NCBI GenBank assembly: GCA_963971405.1
Contig: OZ020490.1
Span: forward strand, 34,435,464 to 34,499,463
Direction of reading: 5' to 3'
Origin: Psococerastis gibbosa
Lineage: Eukaryota > Arthropoda > Insecta > Psocodea > Psocidae
DNA: 64,000 bases
This document shows, in pieces, positions 30,632-42,800 of this stretch. The position numbers and the translations under genes were made by a program. A model generated the notes under the pieces. That model had not been told where the DNA came from, made no database searches, and was given only the letters and a program-made list of their open reading frames with translations. The number at the start of each line of letters is the position of its first letter. Positions within the stretch are counted from its first letter, which is position 1.

Positions 30632-31636
30632 TTGCTTTCCAATTTAAACGTGGTAGGTATAACTGGGATAAGGAAAGCTTTGACTTTGTCAACACTTTTT
30701 CAACACGTTTTGAAGTCCCAGGAACCCAAAAAAGTGTCTTTTACGAAATGAATGTCTGTCGCTCTGTCTGTCACTCTGCCTGCTCATCGATTTGCGGGCA
30801 AACTAATTGGTCGATTTTGATGAAATTTGGCATGCTGGTTCACAAAAATTATACCTCAGAATATTTTTTTTTATTATTGGGCTAACTCAATTTTGGCGGC
30901 TTTTATTCTAAAAAAATCCACACAAATAACATCTAACTAAAATACTTCTCAAAAACGGCCCCAGCGATTTCTTTTAAATTCACATATATTATAGTCGTTA
31001 TTAAGGTTAGCAAAGTGTCGCAAAGGGTCGCTTGCCCCTTGATAGTTTGCTTTTGGGGGTAAAAAAATAAAAATTAAGTCAATTTTCAAGAAAAATGACT
31101 ATAAAATAATTTTTCTGCGCAACCTTTCTATCGATGATTTCTACCTTCAGGCAAGTTTTAGGTATTAAATTGAGTGGAAAAATCGGACAGGTTGCTTCCC
31201 CAAAAAAATATTTGGTTCTATGCAAAAAATTATTTTTTGAAGAAATTGTGGAAAATTCAATACTCAAAATGCATTGCGTTACCTGCCATTATTACTGTGT
31301 TGTAATGTTTTGGTCTGCCCGATCCAGAATATGCAATGCCATCGATTAATTGTGTGCTTTGGGATAGGGAGTATCCAAGACCATAGGAAGTGGGGGCCCA
31401 GGGGATCCGGACACCCCCTTTCCCAGTTGCAGCGTACACTAGATAGGAATTGAGTTTTAAGGATTTTTAAATATACTGTATTGAAGTTACCTCACCTTCG
31501 GTGACGCCAGTTGGACCCCCTCCGAGGGATCCGAAATTTAACCATAGGAAAATTGTTTACTATGAAATTACTCATTTTCACAATCTACATATTGATAAAT
31601 TGGAAAGCATGCTCGAGTAAACTCGGACCGGTTCTT
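30632..31636 (+). mobile_element. Family-T element, full-length-like copy (1.0 kb)
   Basis: Begins TTGCTTTCCAATTTAAACG and ends ATAAATTGGAAAGCATGCTC then GGACCGGTTCTT. The 14-bp inverted repeat is GCTTTCCAATTTAT near the 5' end and ATAAATTGGAAAGC near the 3' end. The body has CCTTTCTATCGATGATTTCT and GGTATTAAATTGAGT. No conserved ORF, so it is non-autonomous or a relic. Confidence 0.8.
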
Positions 31637-32378
31637 CATAATTTATGAAAATTCACGCATGTTGAATATTTAATTCAATACCAAACGTGCGGGGATTGCT
31701 TGTGTGTCGGTACCAAAGAACTTATATAATACACTAAAAGAACCATTGGCGCTAGTGTCGCATGGTCATTTGATTTCCGCCATATTATGAGCTCACAGCA
31801 GGGGGTATTCTGTATTTTATTTAAAAATTAAGAGAAAATGCTTTTTTAATGCCCTTATTCTTGCCTATAATTTACTTTTGCATTTGTTACATTTGAAATT
31901 CCATAGGGTACAGTTACTGTTTTGGATGATTGAACTTATTTAATGCTATTGTTTCTTTTTAATCCACATAATTTTCAGCTAATTTGGGAAAGCATATTTA
32001 TCATAATAGTGAAGTTAGACAGCCTAAATATTTAATAAACACTTTATTTTTTATTTTTAGAAATCTTGGATTAGGTACTATAAGTAAACTATTGAGTTTC
32101 ATTTGGCGCGAAAGATTAAGGCCTAAATATGGCGTTTTTCTATTGGTCCCCTGCTTCCGCAAACAAATCATATAGAGGTGTAGGGGCTCGATCAGTACCT
32201 GTAACATCCCATGGAGTTGCCATATGAGGCCTAAACCTAGTCTTACAGCCTGACAAATTTGAAATTAAAATTAATTATTTTTCTTACGCCAATATTTGAA
32301 GGGGAAGATTCGATGGACATTTTAGGTATTCTGTTGTCAATATAGTTTGTCTGTTGTTGCTCTAATATACGATGGATT
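31637..32378. other. Unassigned AT-rich stretch
   Basis: Includes open frames of ~65 residues on both strands near 31,984-32,207 with no recognisable motif. I see nothing more. Confidence 0.4.
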
Positions 32379-32467
32379 ATTGCTTTCCAATTTACGATTA
32401 CGAGATTTCAACGGATATACACGTTTTGAGGTCCCAGCAGGAACCCAAAAAAGTGGTTTTTACGAAA

Positions 32468-32507
<40 letters not shown>

Positions 32508-33194
32508 AAACTACTTGATCGATTTTGATGAAATTTAGCATGTAGGTTAACAAAAATCATACCTCGGGACAATTTTTTTTATTTTTGGCCAATTTAATTT
32601 GGGGGTTTTATTCTCAAAAAACTCCATAAAAACGTCTAAAAAAATTATTTCTCAAAAACGGCTCCAACGATTTCTTTTAAATTCTCATATATTGTAGTTG
32701 TTATTAATGTTGACAAATTGCGGGGGTCGCTTGCCCCTTGATAGTTTGCTTCTGGGGGTAAAAGAATAAAAATAACTAAATTTTATTGAAAAATTACTAA
32801 AAAATAACTTTTCTGCGAAACCTTTCTATCAATGATTTCTACCTTCACGCATGTTTTAGGTATTAAATTGAGTAACAAAACCGGATAGGTTGCTTTCCCA
32901 AAAAAATATTTGGTTTTGCACAAAAAATTATTTTTTGAAAAAATTATAGAAAATTCGCGCTCAAATGCATTGCGTGTCCTGCCATTATTGCTGTGTGGTA
33001 ATTAATGTGTTGGTTTGACCTATCTAGAATTTATCTCACTGCCAGTGACGTCAGGTGGACAACCCCCCCCCCTCCCCCGAGATAACGGAAAATTAACCAC
33101 TGGAAAAAAAATTTACCATGAAATTACTCATATTCTCTATCTACTAATGTTGATAAATTGGAAAGCATGCTCGAGTAAACTGGGACCGGTTCTT
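32379..33194 (+). mobile_element. Family-T element, copy with 5' deletion
   Basis: Starts ATTGCTTTCCAATTTACGAT, jumps directly to ACGAGATTTCAACGGAT, has an eight-copy TGTC run near 32,468-32,508, and ends GATAAATTGGAAAGCATGC then GGGACCGGTTCTT. Confidence 0.8.
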
Positions 33195-33458
33195 CATAAC
33201 TTCTTCTTCCGGCTCAGCAGCCTTGACGAGCTTTGGCCTGCTTGACAACACTACAACAGTTGTCTCGTTTTCGTACTTTTTATACGTAATGCCTGTTTTT
33301 AAAAATAATATTTCAAATTTTTTTAGATTCTTTGTACTAAGGTACTAAAATATACACGTGATTTTTTAGGGAGGTAGTCTTAAACCTCTCCACGTATTAC
33401 CAAGGGGGAGGGAGGGGTTAAAAATGTTTTAAAAAAACATCACGCGATTCAGCCCCTA
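33195..33458. other. Unassigned stretch with a short non-LTR-like tail
   Basis: 33,200-33,262 (CAGCCTTGACGAGCTTTGGC, TGCTTGACAACAC) resembles 36,240-36,275, the tail of an RTE-like element. The rest is AT-rich. Confidence 0.4.
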
Positions 33459-33730
33459 AAGTAAAAGTAAAGTAAAGTAAATGTATTTCAAAAAAAAATT
33501 TCTTCGTAATACGTTAATAAACATAATTATGGGGCCCGTTAGGCTAGGCCCGTGATGGGCCCCTAAACAGTTTGCAATGAAAACAATATTTAAATACACT
33601 AATTATTTCATTGTTAAATCACATAAAAACCACAGAAAAAAATTATTAGTAAGAAGCAAGAAAGAAAAAGTATAATAATAATAATAATAGGTTAGTTTAG
33701 TATTTACTGTATAAGTTAAGTAGATTTCAG
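33459..33730 (-). mobile_element. 3' UTR and tail of a non-LTR element
   Basis: On the minus strand a GGGGCCC...GGGCCCC hairpin (33,531-33,566) is followed by a TTTAC-rich repeat tail (33,459-33,483). This is the layout seen at 11,218-11,330. No coding part remains. Confidence 0.5.
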
Positions 33731-33898
33731 AAATTTCATTGGATATTACATTATTATTACAGTGCATTATTACAGTAGTTTTTATTTTTCCTCTCATCAA
33801 AATCCGATTTTATCATCTAGTGTCAAGCCATTTCATTTCGGGGAAGGAGGGGTTGAACCCCCATGAACCCCCCCCCCCTCTCTGGCTACAGCCTTGAA
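33731..33898. repeat. Paralogous unoccupied Polinton target repeat
   Basis: Matches the sequence on both sides of the Polinton. AATTTCATTGGATATTACAT and TTTTTATTTTTCCTCTC..CCGATT match the left flank (44,246-44,319). AAGCCATTTCATTTCGG, CCCCCATGAACC and TGGCTAC.GCCTTGA match the right flank (53,333-53,416). Here the two halves are continuous through TTTATCATCTAGTG. Confidence 0.8.
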
Positions 33899-34872
33899 AG
33901 TAAGCTCATACTATTTTATGCGTTTTTCATCTGACCATGTCCAAACATTTCCGGTTGTGTAAGGAAAAATAATTTCTTCAATATTAAATTTAATTGCATG
34001 TATAATAATTTTATATAGGCTAGAATATATTTTGATTACTATGTTAACAAAAATCAATCTTCTACATTTTAAAATTAAAATTTGACAAGACCGTTGAGCG
34101 AGGATCATACAAAAGGTCATGAACTCTGGCTAACGAGTGATTGCCTTGACAGCTGTATATCTCAGCAGCTTCACTTTCTGTACTTGCTAATGGAATTACA
34201 CAACAAGAGCTATCAGAATTGGGTTACGACTTACGAGATAACATTGAAACACGTATAGGAATTGGTGCAGTGATTATAATGTATAGGTTTTAAAAATAAG
34301 TTAGTCTTTATAGGTTTATATGAGTAGGCCTATAGGTTAAGATGTAATTTTCATTGTTATTGTTATTATTATTATTATTATTATTTTGTATGTTTGTAAT
34401 GGGAGAGCATAGCTGGAAATAACCGCACTTTCATTATCATGTTTTCATTGATATTTTTTATATAGGTGTACTGGTGTAAACACTGTACAAATATAAGTAG
34501 GCTATATTATTATTATTAAAAAAAAATTCAAAAAAATTACTAAGTTACATTTCATTAAAAAAGAAAACAAGATGAGTTGCCTAGTACTGATTTAATACTA
34601 TTTGCGTTTGAGAAAGCTTTTAATTTTAAATTTTTGATCTGAATAGGCTATTTCCTGCAGTGAAATGAAGAATAATATTTAAAAAAAAAATGGTTTATAA
34701 TATTTTGATTAAAATGTAGAAAACTGATATTTGATAGCATATAATAAAGTAGTTGAAATTTGACACGACCTTGGGATTTCGCCGCCCTGGGCAACAAGTC
34801 TTCCAGCGCCCCCTTAAAACAAAATGTCGCGAAAGGAGGGTGAACACTTGTATTCTGAACTAGTTAATTTCA
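33899..34872. other. Unassigned AT-rich stretch
   Basis: No gene or repeat was recognised except a TTA microsatellite near 34,364-34,385 and A-rich runs. A short piece near 34,115-34,250 (GCCTTGACAGCTGTATATCT) is related to 35,830-35,940. Confidence 0.4.
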
Positions 34873-35655
34873 GGACATGTACAGTAGTGGTACAGACTCT
34901 GACTTTCATCTGGAAGGTTTTTGCTTCGAGTCCCACACTTGCTACATTTTCTGGCCATGCTTCGGAGGGAATGTAAGGCAGGTGTTCCCGGGCCTTCCTA
35001 GTTGAGTGTAAGAGAGCAAGAGAGGGCTTTATAGCCCTACTTACTTTACTCTCCGTGTCCGGACCGTCAGATCATTTTCCAAAACTTTGCGGCCTTGATG
35101 GCGTTGTCGTTGCATACAAAAAGGTCAGCTACACTGCAAACAGTGCCCATGTCTCTGCATACGAGAAGGTGATCAGCAGTTTGGACCTCCCCGCAGTCAC
35201 ATAATTCGTCCTCAATATAACCCCATTTCTTCTGCGTGTATCTGCATCTCGAGACTCCAGTTCTAAGCCTATTTAGTGTTCTCCACTCTCCGTAGGGCAG
35301 GTGGCTTCCCTTTGCTATTTCTTCATTGGCTTTGAAATTGGAGATAATCGGGTGTTCCTCCTCCCATAGACTAATTCGGCATTAGTTTCTAGTGGTTTTC
35401 GTCTTTTGAGGAAGCTGTTACGGGAGCGTAGACGTTCTGGCGGTCTTTCCTGCTGATACATTGGGTGCCTGGAGTAGTTTTCCTGTTTGGTCTTCTCCTT
35501 TTCTGCGGCTACTGTCCGTCTGATGTGAGGGGGCGCTATACCTACTATAGGGTAAGCTTTGTAGGTTGGCGTTGGTTCAAACAGCCCTAATAGCCCTAAT
35601 TCCGCTAGGTTGGCTTAGTAATAAAACAAAAATGTCAGTATTTATTTATTTAATT
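34873..35655 (+). mobile_element. tRNA-derived SINE, copy 3 (family S), split by a Jockey-type insertion
   Basis: The head GGACATGTACAGTAGTGGTA (A box), GCTTCGAGTCCCACAC (B box, degenerate GG) and body run to 35,039. The 3' part resumes at 35,590 with CGCTAGGTTGGCTTAGTAAT and a TTTATTTATTTA tail. The insertion 35,040-35,589 is flanked by ATAGCCCTA on both sides. Confidence 0.85.
35040..35589 (-). mobile_element. Jockey-type non-LTR 3' fragment inside SINE copy 3
   Basis: Minus-strand reading ends with LPYGEWRTLNRLRTGVSRCR, then WGYIEDELCDCG and TADHLLVCRDM, the C-terminal Cys/His block of Jockey/BS-type ORF2 proteins. A stop and a short AGTAAAGTAAG tail follow. ATAGCCCTA at 35,031-35,039 and 35,590-35,598 is the target duplication. 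Upstream coding sequence is frame-broken and truncated. Confidence 0.8.
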
Positions 35656-35659
35656 TCTT

Positions 35660-36190
35660 ACTCATTTTAAAGACTTAAGCAAACATACACGGTCCTAACT
35701 GAAATTTAAACTGATAAAAGGACTAAAGCGCTGTTGTCCCCGCCCTCCTCGAAGCTTGGCGCCCTTTGCACATGCCCACTCTGTCCATTTATAGGACAGG
35801 GCTTGACCATTGAATGATGACCGCTCAAAAGGTCATGTCGGGTTATTTCGCCGACAGCTCTATCTCAGCAGCTTGACGTTTTGTACTTGCTTATGAAACC
35901 AAACACCAAAGAGCCGTCAGCATTGGGTTATGAAATAATAGTACTTAATCGCTTACTTAACATTGCGGCCTGGATGTCCTTGTCTTTGGCGTCTGAACGA
36001 TCTGTCTGGGACGCCGCTTCTCCTAGTCCCGGGCAAACCAGAAGATAGCCGTCGTCTAGTTGTCCGCATTTGCAAGTCGGGTCCACCACTTGTAACCCCC
36101 GTAATGAAAGAATAGTGAGACATGTGTAGGAATTCAATCTTCCCTTGGATTATTACATGCAAAAGGCGATACTGATCGTTTCTCATCACA
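35660..36190 (-). pseudogene. Non-LTR C-terminal fragment with CxC..LLVC block
   Basis: A 69-residue minus-strand frame (35,928-36,137) has DPTCKCGQLDDGYLLVCPGL, resembling the terminal Cys/His motif of Jockey-type elements. A preceding frame has RLLHVIIQGKIEFLHMSHYS. The part 35,660-35,927 is probably 3' UTR or unrelated; I see no motif in it. Confidence 0.5.
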
Positions 36191-36209
36191 ATATGTTAGT
36201 TCCCGTTTG

Positions 36210-36400
36210 ACTCGTAACTTCTTCCTCTTCCTCTTCTACAGCCATTGTTGAGCTTCGGCCTGCTTGACAACACTCTTCCAGTCACCTCCACCATCTACGG
36301 ACTCCCAACTAGCGAAGGTCAGTTTTCAACTCATCTTTCCAGCGTTTTTGAGGATGTCCTGCCGGCTGCCAGTCGTCATCCTGTAATGCTTGTTTTGTAC
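36210..36400 (-). pseudogene. RTE/L1-like C-terminal fragment
   Basis: Minus-strand reading in one frame gives RPAGHPQKRWKDELKTDLR, then after stops LEECCQAGRSSTMA. This is the G(R)PQKRWKDE tail block of arthropod RTE-like/L1-like elements. Only about 60 residues remain. Confidence 0.55.
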
Positions 36401-36448
36401 ATCGGATTATTCATAACATTCTTCAGTCAAGATAATTCATTATGAACT

Positions 36449-36700
36449 CGAATATCTGTACTTGGTAGTTATGCTTTCGCCTGCTTCATTACGTCAATTG
36501 TAAGCTTGTCGCAGCTTATCCATTATCGCTTATAGCCGGTTTAGGTAGACGTCAAGGGACTAAACCAGTTTGCCTATGGCCAAAAATTCATATGGAAACA
36601 ATACAGATAATGACTTAAATCCGTGGGGTCGTTGGCAATGGAAAAGGGACCATAAAAAGTCCTTCGATCAGGACCTAATAATAATAATAGTTCCCGTTTT
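36449..36700 (+). repeat. Dispersed repeat family R, copy 1 (SINE-like)
   Basis: Shares ATCTGTACTTGG, ATGCTTTCGCCTG, TTATCGCTT.TAGCCGG and CAGTTTGCC.A.GGCCA, then TGGGGTCGTTGGCA.TGG and an AATAATAATA tail, with 53,744, 59,068 and 62,168. All four copies run in the plus direction. No clear pol III boxes. Confidence 0.7.
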
Positions 36701-36874
36701 TTAACCGTCAATAGAAATTTGGCTTCAGTATCGATTCGCCTGAGGACCCTAGCGTCAGGTACACTATTTCTCGTTCACAGTTGCCTATCTGCAATACTGT
36801 AGTGAATTATGTGAGCAGAACCGGCTCTGCAATACGTTATAATTCTGCAATAAGCTTTATCCTTATCATATTAT

Positions 36875-37684
36875 AAATTTTCTATTTCTAGGTTAGTGTA
36901 AATAAAGTTTCGTGATAGTCAAAATTTTTGATTTCGAGATGTCAACTGTTTTACACGTTTTGAGGTCCCAGAAACCAAAAAAGTGGTTTTTACAAAGCAT
37001 CAGCATATTTCTTATCTATTTGTAGGCAAACTACTCGATAGATTCTGGTGAAATTCCGCATGCTTGTTTTTAAAAATTATATCTCCGAAAAAAATTTCTA
37101 CTTTTGGCTAACTCAATTTGGGGGTTTCTGCCCCCAAAACTAAAAAAAAACTAAAAATGGCTTTACTAAAAACAGCTGAAATTATTTTATATTCACTTGT
37201 ATTGTAGTCTTTACCAATGCAAACAAAACCCACTAGGCTGGGTTGCTTCCTTATCGATATCTTGATTCATATAAAAAAATCAATGGGGTGAAAAAAATAA
37301 AAAAAATAAAAGCAAATTTTCTGCGGAACCTTTCTATCAATGCTTTATAATTTCAGGCGTGTTGTTAATTAGAGCAATAGAAAACGAACCGTTTGCTTTC
37401 CCTTACAAAGATGTTTTTCCACAAAAAATTATATTTAAAGACATTAACGACAATTGTTGATGCCCCTATAGGCCTACATAGCGTGTAGTATCATTTTATA
37501 TTGGTCTGCCCATTCTTGACTATGCAATCGTACCATCGATCAATTCAGTGCTTTGGGATAGGGAAACTCAACGCATCCGAAATTTAACCCCTGGACATTT
37601 ATTTACCAAGGAACTTTTACAGTTCCAATCATAATTAATAAATACCGTAGGAAAAAATGCACGGGTTCACTCGCACCAGTTAAA
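36875..37684 (+). mobile_element. Family-T element, degenerate copy
   Basis: Diverged but collinear: ACACGTTTTGAGGTCCCAGA, AACTCAATTTGGGGGTTT, CTTTCTATCAATGCTTTA, GGAAAAAATGCACGGGTTC. It lacks the TGTC repeat and has lost recognisable inverted repeats. Confidence 0.6.
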
Positions 37685-37716
37685 AAGGGGCAGTGAAAAA
37701 GAACAAGACATATACA

Positions 37717-38600
37717 TCATTTGTAAGTAAGTAAGTAAGTATATATATAATTGAACAATCAATAACAATCGAAGCATAAATCCCCAGCACTAAGTACAAA
37801 AATCACTTGTCACGCTGGGGTCAAAAGTTAAGTACAATACATAATTTAACATTATTATTATTATTTTAACTTACAATCCAAAAAGTATAAAATTGAGTAG
37901 AATAAAAAATAAAATAAAAATTCAATTAAACTTGTAGTCTCTATAGGTTTGATGGGCACAAAGTTATTTGAGAAGAGATCTATGAAGAATTCTGAAATAT
38001 TTGAAGTAAATGTTTATTGTCAGCTTTATTTATAAAATTTTTAGATGAATTTAAAAAATGCTTACTTGAGCGGAGAACCTTTATCTCTATTGGAAGGGAA
38101 TTGAATAGTTTGCAGGCTAAAAATATTGGAGAGTGTTCAAAAATGCATTTTCTTGCAGGCTCGGAAAAAATATTATGAGATAGACGATGCCTGGTATTGA
38201 CATGATGCTGCTGTAGGGAACTAAGTACTAAATTATCACTAGTAAGTTGGTTAGCGTAACGAAGTAAAATTGCAGAATAAACTTGATTAAAGGTTGGCAC
38301 ATCAAACTCATTATATATCAAATCAGTGGGATATCTGCGTGGGTGGAAAAGAGCAACTTTAATTATGCAATTAATTGAGCTGTTTAACTTTTTAAGGTAA
38401 CATCTGTACGTTCCTCCCAAGGCAGCAATCCCATAGCTAAAAATAGACTGAACAAGACCGTAGTAGACACTGCGAAGCAGTGGTTTTGACAATATCATAC
38501 GGAGCTCATACATTTTATAAATGGTTTTTCTTAATCTGGATATTGTTAATTGCACATGATCATTCCACATTGTGTATCAATAATAAGTCTCTAACATATT
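37717..38600 (-). mobile_element. Jockey/CR1-like non-LTR element, 5' truncated
   Basis: The 196-residue frame (37,980-38,570) has LRSVYYGLVQSIFSYGIAAL, then PTDLIYNEFDVPTF, RHRLSHNIFSEPA and PIFLACKLFNSLPIEIK, the region after the RT in Jockey/CR1-like ORF2. It is open from start to stop, so the copy is fairly young. A CCCCAGC...GCTGGGG hairpin (37,783-37,821) and a TTAC repeat tail (37,721-37,740) follow, the same 3' design as 11,218-11,929. Confidence 0.75.
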
Positions 38601-38762
38601 CTAACTTAATTTATAACAGATAAGTTAAGTATCTACATAATATTCTCCTTAAAACAAACATATCATCAATTTTTGATGCACATATGACGGATTATTGACT
38701 GATGGAATAGCCGCCTTATCGTTTTAGCGAAGCTACCCTACAACCAATTCAAACCAATACAA

Positions 38763-39609
38763 AAGAACCGGTCCGAGTTCACTTGAACGTGCTTTCCAAT
38801 TTATAAATTAGTAGATATAGACAGGTGTAATTTCATAGGAAATAATTTCCCTATGGTTAAATTTCAGATCCCTTGAGAGGGGGGGGGGTCCACCTCAATA
38901 TTATTATAACCCCCTTAAAACTTAATTGCATATTCTGGAACGAACTACAACAATTACACACACATAGCACGTGTGTGAGTTTTCCATAATTTCTCAAAAA
39001 ATAATTTTTTGCACAGAAGCAAACATTTTTTTGGGAATGCAACCTGTCCGCTTTTGTTACCCTATTGAATACCTAAAACATACCTGAAGGTAGAAATCAT
39101 CGACGGAAAGGTTTCACAGAAAAATTATTTTTTAGTCATTTTTCATGAAAATTGAGTTATTTTTATTTTTTTACTCCCAGAAGAAAACTATCAAGGGGCA
39201 AGCGACCCACCGCATTTTGTTAACAATAACAACGACTATAATACATGTGAATTTAAAATAAATCGTTGGAGCCGTTTTTGAGAAATAATTTTTTTAGACG
39301 TTTTTTTGGAGTTTTTGAGAATAGAACCCCTCCAAATTGAGTTAGCTCAAAATAAAATAAAATAATCTCGAGGTATGATTTTTGGGAACCTATGTGTAAA
39401 ATTTCATCAAAATCTACTGAGTAGTTTGCCCGGAAATCAATGAATAGACAGACATACAGACATACAGACAGACAGTGCGACAGACAGACATTTCGTAAAA
39501 ACCACTTTTTTGGGTTCCTGGGACCTCAAAAAATCCGTTGAAATCTCGGAATCGAAAATTTTGACCATCACAAAGCTTTCCTTATACTACGTATGAATTG
39601 GAAAGCAAT
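38763..39609 (-). mobile_element. Family-T element, inverted copy
   Basis: On the plus strand it starts AAGAACCGGTCCGAGTTCAC and GTGCTTTCCAATTTAT and ends GTATGAATTGGAAAGCAAT. Inside are an ACAGACAGAC run near 39,446-39,490 and CCTGGGACCTCAAAA. Confidence 0.8.
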
Positions 39610-40408
39610 TACAACAATAATAAAAACAACTATGCCCAACAAACAATAACAACAAAATGCAATATTTTACTCTAAACAATACCATCGCATGTGTTACGCC
39701 TATAGCCTAGTTGGCCCAGTGAAGTATTAACTTGACCATAAACCTCAATGAGCCAGGTGCCCTAATAGTGCCGTTCTTGCACAAAGCAGCCGCCATCTTG
39801 TATAGGTACCTCTTAAGCCTGTTTTAGACCTTAGTACACTAGCCAGCTCCGTGAAGTGCAGTGCCTCAGTGCGGTCATTCTTACCTTGTGACGTATAGTT
39901 AGTATTTGTTACGTAGGAGAAATCGAGACATTGTTCCCGTCGTTTTCATGTGGTTTGTCCTCTACAACCTTTATTTTATCTGAAAATTTGTATTTCTAAA
40001 GTCAATTTTGTACCTGAACTACGAAAATTCAAGAATTGCTTCGTCATAACGCCGTAGCTTGGTATATCGATTAGCCAAGATGATTATGCCATATTTTGTT
40101 TTGATTTCCACCGTAGGTGGATCATTGTGTGAATTTCTATTTTGTAATTTGTTAGGTGTAACCTAATTTTGGACAATAGGCCTTCAGACTGTTACTTAAC
40201 TTGTTACAGAGTATATAACATGTTCATATTAGCGTACATAGATCATAGTTTTATTAAAATGCCAAGAAGAGGAGTGGGGGTCACGATGTCTGTACGGTTT
40301 GAGTAGTACATATTATTAAAATTACTCCAAGGTGTTGCAGCTCAATTATCTTTAATTAATTTAATTTAACACGACTTCAGACATGACCTATGACCCATAA
40401 GAATGTTT
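39610..40408. other. Unassigned stretch
   Basis: No repeat shared with the rest of the window and no convincing coding region was found. It is one of the few stretches here that might be single-copy. Confidence 0.4.
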
Positions 40409-41276
40409 TTGCTTTCCAATTTATACGTAGTAGGCCCTATATGGAAAGCTTTGTGATGTTCGAAATTTTCAATTCCGAGATTTCAACCGATTTACACGTT
40501 TTGAGGTACCAGGAACCCAAAAAAGTGGTTTTTACAAAATGTCTGTCTGTCTGTCTGTCTGTCTGCCTGTGCATCGATTTCCGGGCAAACTACTCGGTCG
40601 ATTTGGATGAAATTTAGCATGTAGGTTTACAAAAATTATACCTAGGGATCGGTTTTTTTATTTTGGGCCAACTCAATTTGGGGGGGGGAGGGGGGTTTCT
40701 TCTCAAAAAACTCCAAAAAACGTCTAAAAATATTATTTCTTAAAAACGGCTCCAACGATTTCTTTTAAATTCTCATATATTGTAGTCGTCATTAATGTTT
40801 GCAAAATGCGGGGTGTCGCTTGCCCCTTGATAGTTTGCTTCTGGGGGTAAAAAAATAAAAATAACTAAATTTTAATGAAAAATTACTAAAAAATAATTTT
40901 TATGTGAAACCTTTCAATCGATGATTTCTACCGTCAGGCATGCTTTAGTTGTTAAATTGAGTAACGAAACCGGATAAGATGCTTTCCCAAAAAAATATTG
41001 CAAAACTTATTTTGCACGAAAAATTATTTTTTGAAAAAATGATAGAAAATTGCGTGCCCTGCCATTATTGCTGTGTGGTAATTACAGTGTTTGTCTGACC
41101 TATCTAGAATTTATCTCACTGCCAGTGACGTCAGGTGGACAACCCCCCCCCCCCCCCCCCCCGAGATATCGGAAATTTAACCACTGGAAAATTATTTACC
41201 ATGAAATTACTCATTTTCGCTATCTACTAATGTTGATAAATTGGAAAGCATGTTCGAGTAAACTCGGACCGGTTCA
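40409..41276 (+). mobile_element. Family-T element, copy with both ends
   Basis: Starts TTGCTTTCCAATTTATACGT and ends TGATAAATTGGAAAGCATGT then CTCGGACCGGTTC. The TGTC run is at 40,543-40,566. C and G homopolymers near 40,680-40,695 and 41,145-41,161 disturb it. Confidence 0.8.
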
Positions 41277-41285
41277 TTCATGTAG

Positions 41286-41600
41286 CTAGACCTGACACAG
41301 TAGGATACCGATGGATACATATATACAGTAGTAGTAGTAGTATGGTTTGATACAGTCCCAGGCCACGGTGTGGGCCCATAGGACTCCAGTGGACCTCCTG
41401 ATTATAGTGGATTCCGAACCACTTGGGAAACACAGCGAAGTCACACGATTAGTTCGGAGGTGAGCAGGACAAGTCCTACCATGTTTCCCAACCGGCACTG
41501 TGCACACGACCAATTTATCTGCAGCTTTGAACCTGCTCTGGTCCGCTGGATTCAACTTGGTATGGCGGCTGGCACATATATACAGTAAGTTTATGCACTA
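41286..41600. repeat. Dispersed repeat family P, copy 1
   Basis: TAGTGGATTCCGAACCAC, AGTCACACGATTA and TCGGAGGTGA.CAGGAC match the reverse complement of 43,250-43,400. A GTA microsatellite (41,326-41,341) lies inside. Function unknown. Confidence 0.55.
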
Positions 41601-42049
41601 GAGCGGTAACTATACTTTTGGGTAAGGGTCTAGTTAAGCTACCCCTAATAAAATTCAAAATTTGGCTATGTATCGTAGTTGAAGAGAAACCCATTTCTGA
41701 AAGAATTAAAGGTGGGCGAAGCATGGTAATTTACAGCTCATTTTATGCTTTGCATAGTTTTTTGTATTGGCAGGTATATAGGCACTTGACATGTCAGAGG
41801 CATACAATAATACAATAGCCTACATAATCTTTGCTTAAAATATAAATTATATTCCCAATTTGACGTTTTCCTTCCACTTTATGTGAATTTTCATCCGACT
41901 TTTTGTACCGTGGGGTAGCTTAACAAGATTATACCTACTTTCGTATTTATTAAAAAAAAAAACACCTACCCATGTGTAAATGCAGGGCGAAATTGCCATG
42001 TTACGTTTCTACTTTTATGAAACAATACAACTTCCACCCTTAGTTGTAG
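41601..42049. other. Unassigned AT-rich stretch
   Basis: Short open frames without motifs; an A run near 41,951-41,961. No support for a gene. Confidence 0.4.
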
Positions 42050-42290
42050 TCAGGCGCGGATCTACGGGGGAGGGGGGGGGCTATGGGTGCTATAGCCCCC
42101 TATTAGGTTCCTCAAAATGCGTAAAACCCCACTATTTCTGTCCTATTTTTCACAATTTTTTTCCCGGGAGAGACCCCGGGCCCACCTTGTGCTCGATTGT
42201 ATTAGTTACCTACAATATAGAACCCTTATTGCTCTGAAAATGCGTAAAACCCCAACATTTCAGCCCTATTTTTCATAAACATTTCGTATT
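42050..42290. repeat. CCCGGG-type dispersed repeat fragment
   Basis: GGCGCGGATCTACGGGGG start, then two units with AAAATGCGTAAAACCCCA and CCCGGGAGAGACCCCGGGCC. Related to 1.9-2.6 kb and 12.3-12.9 kb. Confidence 0.55.
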
Positions 42291-42328
42291 TAATCTTAGC
42301 CCCATACTTGGTCTCATTCTAGATTCTA

Positions 42329-42800
42329 GAGGCATTTTGTCAATATTAATAACGACTACAACATATGTGAATTTAAATGAAATCGTTAGAGCCGTTTTGG
42401 AGAAATAATTTTTTTTCGACTTTTTTTTGGAATTTTTTGAGAATAAAACCCCCCCAAAATAAAAATAAAATGGTCCTGAGGTATGATTTTTATAAACCTA
42501 CATGCCAAATTTCATCTAAATCGACAGAGTAGTTTGCCAGGAAATCGATGAACAGACAGACAGACATACAGACAGACAGAGCGACAGACTGACATTTCGT
42601 AAAAACCACTTTTTTGGGTTCCTGGGACCTCAAAACGTGTAAATCCGTTGAAATCTCGAAATCGAAAATTTCGACCATCACAAAGCTTTCCTTATACTAC
42701 GTATAAATTGGAAAGCAATAAAAATATCCCGAGGTATGATTTTTGTGAACCTACATTTCAAATTTCATGATGGACAGACAGACATATCCCCGGATAAATT
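42329..42800 (-). mobile_element. Family-T element, inverted 5' part plus a second scrap
   Basis: 42,329-42,719 matches the first ~400 bp of the family in reverse and ends GTATAAATTGGAAAGCAATA. 42,721-42,800 repeats part of it (TCCCGAGGTATGATTTTTGT, GACAGACAGACAT), so two partial copies abut. Confidence 0.7.

Noticed and set aside
40543-40566. TGTC tandem run as a regulatory microsatellite
   Set aside because: It is a constant internal part of every family-T copy, not a locus-specific feature.
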